In this document: positions 16,417 through 23,348 of the stretch, in pieces
Position numbering within the stretch: position 1 is the stretch's first letter
Layout of the letters: the number at the start of each line of letters is the position of its first letter
Assembly: GCA_029976025.1 (NCBI GenBank)
Contig: JARKNX010000190.1
Location: 1 to 64,000, forward strand
Length of the DNA: 64,000 nucleotides
Direction of reading: 5' to 3'
Source: Aggregatilineales bacterium
Lineage (GTDB): Bacteria; Chloroflexota; Anaerolineae; Aggregatilineales; Ch27
Translations under genes and position numbers: made by a program
The notes under the pieces: generated by a model
What the model was told of the DNA's origin: nothing
The model's input: the letters and a program-made list of their open reading frames with translations, nothing else
Databases searched by the model: none

Positions 16417-17300
16417 TTCCCCTCATACTTTCGTAACTTCGATGGTTTCTGGAAAATCAAAATATACTCATGGCACTTGTTAATACGAAATACGGATGGA
16501 TAGCCAAGGGGGCGCAAATTGTTATATTCATGCCGCCTGTCCCAGATAATGAGGTCATCGTAGATGAACCCGACATGCTCCATCATTTGAGCAACATCTG
16601 AATGAAACGGATAGAAAGAGTTTTTCTTTCGTAAATCCATGACCACAACAAAGCAATATTTTCCAGGGCGCATTACCTCATAGATCGGGCGGAATACCTC
16701 CGAAAGTTGGTCTATAAATCCGTGATAATCGCTAATTTTACCTAAGTCCTCAGTCGTATTACCGTAGTCGCGAATTTCTTTTCCGTCTGCTGTGCGCTTC
16801 TGTGTGAGAATATCCCAGTATGGCGGTGAAGTGATAACTATATCCACACTCTCAGGCTCAAGATACTTTCGGATGTGTCGGGCGTCGTCTTGATAAATTT
16901 TGCTTTCAGTATCAACTCCAGTCTGCCACAAATCATGCTGTCCAAGTCGCTGATTGGCCAGCGCAATATATTCGGAATTAATCTCAAAACCAAGACCAAC
17001 ACGCCCCATCCTTGACGCTGCAATAACAGTTGAACCGCTTCCGCAAAACGGATCAAGAACAATACGCTCATCACTTCGTGTAAAGCTCTCTATAATGCGA
17101 GTGACGAGTTGTGCGGGGAAAATGGCCGGATGGCCTAAATCCGCTTCCTGTTTGGTCTTGCGAATATCCGACCAAATGCTAATAGAATTACGCGTCCACG
17201 ATGCTCCGTCCAAATCGTTCGCACGTTTCCGGCTTTTTGCAGTTTCTTCTAGTGTCTCGCTTGGTTCTACTTCATTCCCAAGTAACGGTAACTGTTGCAA
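16413..17300 (-). CDS. Site-specific DNA methyltransferase (amino-methylating, N4-C or N6-A)
   Basis: 295 residues from a TTG at 17300, immediately preceded by an in-frame TAA with GGAG upstream. Motif X is HPAIFP (57-62), motif I (SAM binding) is DPFCGSGST (83-91), and motif IV (catalytic) is TSPPYW (157-162). SPPY is more typical of N4-cytosine than N6-adenine enzymes, but both occur. The order X-I-IV is permuted relative to the common beta-class order. The region after motif IV (about 163-285) should hold the target-recognition part. It leads the three-gene minus-strand operon and would protect host DNA from the cleavage proteins encoded behind it. Confidence 0.88.
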   Translation of the reverse strand: MQQLPLLGNEVEPSETLEETAKSRKRANDLDGASWTRNSISIWSDIRKTKQEADLGHPAIFPAQLVTRIIESFTRSDERIVLDPFCGSGSTVIAASRMGRVGLGFEINSEYIALANQRLGQHDLWQTGVDTESKIYQDDARHIRKYLEPESVDIVITSPPYWDILTQKRTADGKEIRDYGNTTEDLGKISDYHGFIDQLSEVFRPIYEVMRPGKYCFVVVMDLRKKNSFYPFHSDVAQMMEHVGFIYDDLIIWDRRHEYNNLRPLGYPSVFRINKCHEYILIFQKPSKLRKYEGK

Positions 17301-17338
17301 TTATCCGCTCCACTTCCTCATAACATTGAGAATTGTTA

Positions 17339-17344
17339 ATTATA
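17339..17344 (-). promoter_or_regulatory. Candidate -10 box of the R-M-like operon
   Basis: The complement of 17339-17344 reads TATAAT, 39 bases ahead of the TTG start. The -35 region is poor. A second TATAAT (complement of 17422-17427) directly abuts TTGACA (complement of 17429-17434), a spacing unsuited to a standard promoter. Confidence 0.3.
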
Positions 17345-17416
17345 TGAGCACTCAAGCGTTACCAGACAGGCTCTATTGTTCCCGAAATCTAGAATTATGC
17401 CACTCGCTACCGCTAT

Positions 17417-17556
17417 TTGATATTATACTGTCAATTTCATGCCCTGGCTCAGCTACAACTCAGGCTGAAAAAAGCAATTAGTGAACTTCTTGATCTAAAG
17501 ATCGGACAACTCGATCAGAAGATTAGGCAACTAAGAGTTTACAAACGATCTATCTC
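17417..17556 (+). pseudogene. Truncated coiled-coil reading frame at the island edge
   Basis: From ATG at 17417 the frame gives about 46 residues of regular amphipathic helix (LKKAISELLDLKIGQLDQKI) before running antisense into the GH20 gene. The helical part resembles small antitoxin-like or coiled-coil proteins and stops exactly where composition changes, as if cut by the insertion or a later deletion. A chance frame is the main alternative. Confidence 0.15.
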
Positions 17557-19447
17557 ATCTCCGGTACAGCCGCAGCAGGGCCTCCAGCCGCCCGGCGCTG
17601 TCCGCCAGGCCGCCGGGCCGGTTGCGGACCAGCCAGATGCGGCGGTATTCGGCGAGCAGGGCTTCCAGCTCCTCAGCCAGGGCCGCGCGGACCGCCGCCG
17701 GGATGGCCGTCGTCGCTCCGCCGGGGGCCGCCAGCCGGGCGATGCCCAGGGCGCAGGCGTGGGAGAGCAACCCCGCCGCCAGCATAAACTCGTCCGGCAC
17801 GAGGGCGCTGTGGCGGTCCGCGCCCGGCTTCATCTGCGCCGTGTCCAGCGCGGCAATAATGGTGGCGATTGAGTCCTGAGTCTGGGCCAGCGCCTCAGCA
17901 TTCAGGCCGTCCAGCCAGGCGCTGGTGAAAGGCCGGTCGGGGTGGAGCAGCAGGGTGTGTAGCGGGGAACCATTGAAGCAGGGCACGCCCGGCTCCTGAT
18001 ATACGTTGCCCAGGTCGTAAGCCAGCCGGCCCATGACGCCCGCTGCGTCAGCGAAGGCGAAGCGGTCCAGCGCGGCTGGCACGTCCAGGCTGCGGTTGGC
18101 CTCTGCCGCCCAGCTCATCGCCGCGCCGCAGGCGAAGCCCAGATAGGAGACCGGCAGAGGCTGCCAGTGACCGTTGTCGCCCCAGTCAGTGTTCAGGTAG
18201 CCAATTGCGCCGTGCCTGAGGCCATTTTCGGCGGCGTTCCACAGATTGCCCAGCGCGTTCGCCGTCCGCCCGGCGATGGAGTTCCAGCCTGACGTGCCGG
18301 GGCAGACGTAGAAGGGGATGCCCGCCGCTGCGAAAGCCGCCCCGTCCTGGTCAAAGGGGTGGTTGGCTTCGTAGCCCCATTCCAGAGCGATGGCGTCCTT
18401 GGGCAGGGCGGGGATCAGGTCGGGGTGCTTCATGATGATATCACCCCAGAACTGCATGGTCCGGCCATGCTGGCGCACCAGAGCGTTGATCTGACGCAGA
18501 TAATCCAGGTAGACGCGCCCCTCGCCGCGCTCTTTGACGATAGCTTCGCTGCGCGTGCCGGGCTGGCCGACATCCCAGGTCTCGTCGCAGCCCACGTTGA
18601 ACTGCCGGCTGCTGAAGTTGGGCAGCAGCTCGTCGTACAGCCCGGCCACCAGCGCCAGCGAGGCCGGGTCAGTCGGGCACAGGCTGAACGGCTCCGTCGA
18701 GGTCTCGCCCCAGGGGTAGGTGTAGCCGTCAGGCGCCTCCGCCAGCGCCATGTAGGCGGGCTGGACCAGCCAGCGATTCATGTGGCCGAAAGAGTTCTGG
18801 TTGGGGATCAGCTCGATATACCGCTCGCGGCAGTGAGCATCCAGCGCCAGAATGTCCCCGGCGGTCAGCGGGGAGGCGTGCTCCCACACGGCGCGGTGAT
18901 GGCGGTAGGCGAAGGTGTGCTCCGTGTAAAGCTGGAACTGGTTGATCTTCCAGCCGGCCAGCAGATCGACCAGATCGAACAGCGTCTCCAGCGTGGGGAC
19001 TTTGTCCCGGCTGATATCGAGCATCACCCCCCGGTGCGGGAAGTCCGGCCAGTCGGCGATGTGCAGGCCGGGCAGCGCGCCACGCCCGCTGCAGCGGACG
19101 ATCTGGCCGAGCGTCTGCGCGCCGTAGAACGCGCCGGCGGCGTCATGCCCGGTGATCAGGATGGCCGCTTCGTCCGTTTCTGGCAGGAGGGTCAGGGTAT
19201 AGCCTTCCGGCTGCGGGACCTGCGCCGGGTCGATGCGCACGGCGGCGCCGATGCCTGCGCCGTCCAGGCGGGCGGCGGTGAGCGTCCAGCGGACTCCGGC
19301 CTCCGCCAGCGCTGTCTGAACCGCCCGACCCACTGTTAGCGGCACGCCTTCCGCCAGCCAGATCAGGGCTTCCGGGGCCAGCTCCAGCGCGCCGCCCAGG
19401 GAGGTTAACCGTTGCGGCGCGGGCAGCAGAATCAGGTCTTGGGACAT
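17555..19447 (-). CDS. Beta-N-acetylhexosaminidase (GH20)
   Basis: 630 residues from the ATG at 19447, nine bases after GGAG; an ATG at 19462 would add five residues. The N-terminal GH20b-like domain (about 1-135) is followed by the catalytic barrel beginning FPHRGVMLDISRDKVP. The catalytic Asp-Glu pair lies in VGCDETWD (about 288-289), and GWKINQFQLYTEHTF and LEWGYEANHPF are typical. A helical C-terminal domain follows. No signal peptide, so it is probably cytoplasmic and trims GlcNAc/GalNAc from glycoconjugates or peptidoglycan fragments. Its last codons coincide with the edge of the AT-rich island, so the extreme C-terminus may have been altered. Confidence 0.85.
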   Translation of the reverse strand: MSQDLILLPAPQRLTSLGGALELAPEALIWLAEGVPLTVGRAVQTALAEAGVRWTLTAARLDGAGIGAAVRIDPAQVPQPEGYTLTLLPETDEAAILITGHDAAGAFYGAQTLGQIVRCSGRGALPGLHIADWPDFPHRGVMLDISRDKVPTLETLFDLVDLLAGWKINQFQLYTEHTFAYRHHRAVWEHASPLTAGDILALDAHCRERYIELIPNQNSFGHMNRWLVQPAYMALAEAPDGYTYPWGETSTEPFSLCPTDPASLALVAGLYDELLPNFSSRQFNVGCDETWDVGQPGTRSEAIVKERGEGRVYLDYLRQINALVRQHGRTMQFWGDIIMKHPDLIPALPKDAIALEWGYEANHPFDQDGAAFAAAGIPFYVCPGTSGWNSIAGRTANALGNLWNAAENGLRHGAIGYLNTDWGDNGHWQPLPVSYLGFACGAAMSWAAEANRSLDVPAALDRFAFADAAGVMGRLAYDLGNVYQEPGVPCFNGSPLHTLLLHPDRPFTSAWLDGLNAEALAQTQDSIATIIAALDTAQMKPGADRHSALVPDEFMLAAGLLSHACALGIARLAAPGGATTAIPAAVRAALAEELEALLAEYRRIWLVRNRPGGLADSAGRLEALLRLYRR

Positions 19448-19462
19448 GGTCATTTTCTCCAT

Positions 19463-19924
19463 TCGGGTGGGGCGCAGAATTGCTGCCTTCAGTATAGCGC
19501 AGAGATTTGCCCGAAAGGCAGATCGAGGAGCGCGGCGTTGTGATGCCGGACATGGGGACAGGACGACAGGCAGGCCCGGGTTCGCCGCTTATCCCGGCTG
19601 GCTATACGTTCAGCGGCTTATGATTGCGGCGCGGAAGATCGCCGGAGTCCCCCGTCGGAGAGGTTTAGAAATTCCTGTGTCGCTTCATGTCAGGAAGGCG
19701 CGGAGCAGCAACAGAAACGTGAGGATCAGGGTGTAGTAGAGAAGTTACAGTCAGCTTTGTACGATACCTCAGCGCCGATTTACGAGGAATTGCGCCGCCG
19801 CCGCTTATGAGGTGGGGCTTCAGTGGTGAAGATCAGGGATGTGCCACCTTCGCTGCCGGTCGAATCGCACAGCTACATTCTTAATCTTCACCACTCTGTT
19901 CGTTTACCCGTCTACGCGCACACC
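19463..19924. other. Intergenic region without a convincing gene
   Basis: 462 bases between two minus-strand genes. Apart from an inverted repeat (19822-19895) I see no gene, RNA or terminator here; short frames lack ribosome sites. Confidence 0.5.
19822..19895. repeat. 12-bp perfect inverted repeat with 50-base spacer
   Basis: AGTGGTGAAGAT (19822-19833) and ATCTTCACCACT (19884-19895) are exact complements. It could be a small mobile-element remnant or an RNA hairpin. No target duplication is visible. Confidence 0.45.
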
Positions 19925-20416
19925 TTATCCGTGCGGCACGGCCTGCTCCTCCTTATGGGCCTGACGAGAGGAGCGGTAGTGGCCGGCGGGCGTGCGGAAG
20001 GCGACGTTCACCCGATTCCAGGAGTTGATGGCGATCACCGTCATTGTCAGGCTCACCAGCTCCTTCTCAGTGAACTGCTTCCGCGCCTGCTCATAGACTT
20101 CATCGGGGACGCGGCTGTCGGCGACGAGCGTCACCGCCTCGGTCCAGGCCAGGGCCGCGCGTTCGCGCTCTGTGTAAAACGGCATCTCCCACCAGGCGCT
20201 CAGGCCGTACAGCCGCTGTTCCGTTTCGCCGCTGGCCCGGGCGTCTTTGGCGTGCATATCGAGGCAGAAGGCGCAGCCGTTAATCTGCGAGGCGCGCATA
20301 CAGACGAGATCCCGCAGCGACTCCTCCAGGCCGGAGGCTTCGACATACTTTTCCACTTCCAGCAGGGCCTTCAGAGCATCGGGGCTGACTGTTGTATAGG
20401 ATAATCGCGCTTGCAT
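19925..20416 (-). CDS. AhpD/carboxymuconolactone decarboxylase-family protein
   Basis: 163 residues, all-helical. The active-site motif NGCAFCLDMHAKDAR gives the CxxC plus downstream His of AhpD-like alkylhydroperoxidases, and the surrounding pattern (SLRDLVCMRASQIN, RERAALAWTEAVTLV) is typical of the YciW/PA0269-type branch. It likely acts in peroxide defence or as a thiol-disulfide enzyme in the cytoplasm. An excellent AAGGAGG precedes the ATG at 20416, and a promoter is visible at 20534-20562. Confidence 0.88.
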   Translation of the reverse strand: MQARLSYTTVSPDALKALLEVEKYVEASGLEESLRDLVCMRASQINGCAFCLDMHAKDARASGETEQRLYGLSAWWEMPFYTERERAALAWTEAVTLVADSRVPDEVYEQARKQFTEKELVSLTMTVIAINSWNRVNVAFRTPAGHYRSSRQAHKEEQAVPHG

Positions 20417-20533
20417 TGTAACCTCCTTATAGCAGAAACATCGTGTCCTGGCTTACTTTACGCGAGAAAAATGGGCGGATTGCATCACACATGACCCGGC
20501 ACAGGCCGGCTCGAAAGTGGATAGACTAAGTCC

Positions 20534-20562
20534 ATAATAACACGAATAACGCGAGTTGTCAC
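20534..20562 (-). promoter_or_regulatory. Promoter of the AhpD-like gene
   Basis: Minus-strand GTGACA (complement of 20557-20562), 17 bases, then TATTAT (complement of 20534-20539). The leader to the ATG would be about 110 bases. Confidence 0.4.
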
Positions 20563-20681
20563 GATTTTGCCCGTATTGTGGGGGCCATACGCCGCACAGA
20601 TTCCCGGAGGCCGGGGGGAGCGAAACCGCTTTTTCCGGTTATGATCAGTAACGGAAGGCGAATACCGACGGAGGGGAGACG

Positions 20682-21548
20682 ATGATGCGCCTGCACTGTC
20701 CATCCTGCGGGGAATCTGTCCCGGCGGAGCGGATCAACATCCAGCAGTTGGTGGCTGTTTGCCCGGCCTGTGATACGGTTTTCAACTTTCAGGAGACAGT
20801 ACTCACCGCCGGGGCGAGGCCGCGCAAGTTCAAGCAGCCCGACCGACTGCATGTCGAGGAGTCGGAAGGCCGTCTGGAACTGCGCTACCGGTGGGTATTT
20901 GGCGCTGAGGAGCAGAAGGGCCTGCTTGTCTGCCTGACGCTTACTTTCGTTCCACTGGTGATGACGCTTGCCACCTTCAAAGGTGGGGCGCCCTGGCTGT
21001 TCAGTCTGTTGTTCCTGATCGCGGCGCTCTATTTCGCCCTTCTTGGCGTAGCCTCGCTGGTGAACGCGACACGCATCTCGGCTGACGAGGAGACGATTCG
21101 CCTCAGCCGGGGGCCGCTGCCGCTGCTCGCGCCAGGCGAGGACTGGTGGTACGGGGAGCGGATTCTAAGCCGGGCCGACGTGGTCCGCGTCACCTGTGAG
21201 CAGACGACGGAGTCGCGCCAGAAGCGCGGCATCGCCCGCTACTACCATGTGTGCCTGGAGCTGGCCGACGGCGATACCGTCGTCTGGCTTAAGGCGCTGC
21301 CGCGGGATTACGCCTTCTACATCGCCCAGCGGCTGGAGGAATTCCTGTACGGGGCCGCGCCGGATGCGGCTCTTATTGATGAGGGAGTGTTTTTCGAGCC
21401 GGGGCCGGCTGATGGAGAGATGAGTGTGGTGGCGGACATGGCCGACGATGAAGGAGACGGCGCCGCCAGTCTGTCCGATCTGCTGGGGCAGGGCCCGCCC
21501 GATGACCTCTCCGCTATCCGCTCAGGCCGGGGTAATCGAGGAACATGA
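20682..21548 (+). CDS. Zinc-ribbon membrane protein, unidentified
   Basis: 288 residues. An N-terminal zinc ribbon (CPSCGESVP, then VCPACDTVFNFQ) is followed by a linker, two adjacent membrane helices (about 83-102 and 105-125) and a cytoplasmic domain containing GERILSRADVVRVTCEQ and LELADGDTVVWLKALP, resembling membrane-associated PH-like folds. The acidic C-terminus (DEGDGAASLSDLL) ends in 35 bases of tail-to-tail overlap with holB. No known function. The zinc ribbon plus membrane pair suggests a small sensor or scaffold, which is inference. Confidence 0.7.
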   Translation: MMRLHCPSCGESVPAERINIQQLVAVCPACDTVFNFQETVLTAGARPRKFKQPDRLHVEESEGRLELRYRWVFGAEEQKGLLVCLTLTFVPLVMTLATFKGGAPWLFSLLFLIAALYFALLGVASLVNATRISADEETIRLSRGPLPLLAPGEDWWYGERILSRADVVRVTCEQTTESRQKRGIARYYHVCLELADGDTVVWLKALPRDYAFYIAQRLEEFLYGAAPDAALIDEGVFFEPGPADGEMSVVADMADDEGDGAASLSDLLGQGPPDDLSAIRSGRGNRGT

Positions 21549-22539
21549 CTTCCAGCGCCAGCCGCATGTTGACATTCTCCCGCAGGTCTTGAATGGCGCG
21601 GCGGGTGGCTAACAGCGCCGCCTGCGCCTGCTCCAGCGTGATCTCGCGGGTGAGCTGGGTCAGTAGCGAGCGGCGGTCGGCGTTGACTGGCGCGACCGGG
21701 CTGCTGGTCAGGATCAGCACCGCGTCCCGCCAGAACGACTGCCACAGGATCAGCGTCTCACGCAGGTCGTCCTTGCGGCTGGGGGCGGCCATCGTCTCCG
21801 CCCGCTGGAAGCGCCCGACGCGGCCCTCGCCCAGCAGGCGGGCCAGATCGTCCAGGACCAGATCGCGAAAGGTCAGCGTCTCCGGATCGGTCAGGGCGCG
21901 GACGGCCCAGCCCATCCGCCCGCCGGACAGCCGGGCCAGCAGCGCCGCCTGTTCTTTATCCGCTCCCCAGCGCTCGACAAGGGCCGCGCTGATGCGGGCG
22001 CCGGGAATCGGGCGCAGCGTGAGCGTCTGGCAGCGGCTGAGGATTGTCCGCGGCAGCCGGTTGACATTCTCCGTCGTCAGCAGGAGCACCACGTAGGGCG
22101 GCGGCTCCTCCAGCGTTTTGAGCAGGGCATCGGCGGCCTGGGGCCTGGCTTCGTGAAAGCGGCGCAGGATGCCCACCCGGTAGCGCCCTTCGTAGGGCCG
22201 CAGGGCCACGGTGTGGATCAGGTCGCGCACCTGCTCGATTTTGAGCACGCCGCCGACTTCTTCCGCTTCGATCTGGGTGATGTCCGGGTGGCTGGCGGCG
22301 GCCGCCTTCTGGCAGGCGCGGCAGCGTCCGCACGGGCGGTCCGCTTCCACCGGCGCTTCGCACAGCAGGCGGGCGGCGAAGGCGCGGGCCAGCGTCGTCT
22401 TACCGATGCCCGCCGGCCCGGCGAACAGATAGGCGTGGCGGCCCCGGCCATGCGACAGGCTGGCCTGGAGATGCTGCACGGCCCATTCGTGGCCGGCGAT
22501 GCCCCAGTTGGGCAGTTGAGCGGATGTGCGCGCGTGCAT
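21514..22539 (-). CDS. holB: DNA polymerase III subunit delta'
   Basis: 341 residues from ATG at 22539; an upstream extension to 22620 looks non-coding. The clamp-loader AAA+ module is clear: Walker A GPAGIGKTT, a zinc-binding CGRCRACQK segment, LLKTLEEPPPYVVLLL, and the sensor segment ILSRCQTLTLRP. The C-terminal helical domain is present. As delta' it helps load the beta clamp during replication. It converges on the zinc-ribbon gene and overlaps it by 35 bases. A gamma/tau subunit is the alternative, but the protein is too short and lacks the tau tail. Confidence 0.88.
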   Translation of the reverse strand: MHARTSAQLPNWGIAGHEWAVQHLQASLSHGRGRHAYLFAGPAGIGKTTLARAFAARLLCEAPVEADRPCGRCRACQKAAAASHPDITQIEAEEVGGVLKIEQVRDLIHTVALRPYEGRYRVGILRRFHEARPQAADALLKTLEEPPPYVVLLLTTENVNRLPRTILSRCQTLTLRPIPGARISAALVERWGADKEQAALLARLSGGRMGWAVRALTDPETLTFRDLVLDDLARLLGEGRVGRFQRAETMAAPSRKDDLRETLILWQSFWRDAVLILTSSPVAPVNADRRSLLTQLTREITLEQAQAALLATRRAIQDLRENVNMRLALEVMFLDYPGLSG

Positions 22540-22577
22540 GGTTATAGAGGCGGACGAGGGGGGAAAGACCCCGCCCT

Positions 22578-22682
22578 GTAGTCCCTCCTCGCCCGCGGGG
22601 AGGGACAGGCCGCGCTCCATTCGTTGCCGGGGGGCGGAGCGGAAGAGTTGACTCCCCTTTCCTTGCTAATGGGGAAAGGGGA
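22578..22682. repeat. Two intergenic inverted repeats
   Basis: GTCCCTCC (22581-22588) faces GGAGGGAC (about 22599-22606), and TCCCCTTTCC (22653-22662) faces GGAAAGGGGA (22673-22682). Both are hairpins of simple composition between ogt and holB. They may act as terminators or be common genome filler; no conserved element is recognised. Confidence 0.4.
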
Positions 22683-22717
22683 CGGGAGATAGAGGTTCTT
22701 CATAAAAGTCTCCAGCA

Positions 22718-23248
22718 CTAGATCAGCAGCGCGCCTTCGTGGCGCAGGAGGGCGGCCTTTGTCTCCACGCCGCCGTAGCCGCTGTAGCCGACCATAGCCC
22801 GGTCCGCCCCGATCACGCGGTGGCAGGGGATCAGGATGGGCAGCGGGTTGATCGCCAGCGCCTGCCCGACAGCAATGGCGCGCTCCGGATCGCCCAGGGC
22901 GGCCGCCACCTGGCCATAAGTCTTCGTCTGGCCCGCCGGGATGCGCTGCACAAACTGGAGGACCATGCGCTGGAACGGCGTTTCTGTCCGCAGGTCCAGC
23001 GGCAGGTCGAACTCCCAGCGCTGGCCGCGAAAGTATTCGTCAAGCTGGTGCACGGCGTCGGAGGTGGCCCGATCGTCGATCATGGTCGGGATATGGAACA
23101 TGCTCCAGATCAGGGTGGCCGCTTCAGAAGGGTCATACGGCCCCATCGTGACGGCCATCACGCCCTTCCAGCCCGCGCCCACGTAAACCCGCCCGACCGG
23201 CTCCCACTCGGTCCAGCCGACAGCGATCTGTTCGTCAAAAGCTGTCAT
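22718..23248 (-). CDS. ogt: Methylated-DNA-protein-cysteine methyltransferase
   Basis: 176 residues. The C-terminal half has the alkyltransferase signature ILIPCHRVIG with the acceptor Cys, preceded by the DNA-binding helix segment TKTYGQVAAALGDP and followed by GYSGYGGVETKAALLRHE. The N-terminal half is a diverged Ada/Ogt domain of normal size. It repairs O6-alkylguanine by suicidal transfer of the alkyl group to its own cysteine. It complements the Tag glycosylase at 57989. Transcribed toward holB. Confidence 0.92.
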   Translation of the reverse strand: MTAFDEQIAVGWTEWEPVGRVYVGAGWKGVMAVTMGPYDPSEAATLIWSMFHIPTMIDDRATSDAVHQLDEYFRGQRWEFDLPLDLRTETPFQRMVLQFVQRIPAGQTKTYGQVAAALGDPERAIAVGQALAINPLPILIPCHRVIGADRAMVGYSGYGGVETKAALLRHEGALLI

Positions 23249-23348
23249 CGCTTCGCGCCCCCCGATTCGGTTCCCGCCCCTTTATTATATGCGGAATCCG
23301 CCGGCAGACCCCGGCTCTGGCCTCCTGCGCCAGCGGAGAAGAAAGCGG

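Larger units (their letters stand above)
14390..17557. other. AT-rich genomic island with a restriction-modification-like operon
   Basis: Base composition changes abruptly. Neighbouring genes are strongly GC-rich, with G or C in most third codon positions, whereas this roughly 3-kb segment is AT-rich with mixed codons. The right edge falls at the last codons of the GH20 gene (about 17557). The left edge lies between the SBP promoter and about 14490. No integrase, tRNA or clear direct repeat flanks it. Bases 14390-14959 hold no convincing gene: one possible short frame (14633-14851), a palindrome at 14523-14542 and loose repeats of CAGTAGAG followed by GGTGT near 14486 and 14552. Confidence 0.75.

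Noticed and set aside
17429-17434. TTGACA next to TATAAT as promoter of the defence operon
   Set aside because: Only one base separates them on the minus strand, which cannot serve a standard two-box promoter.
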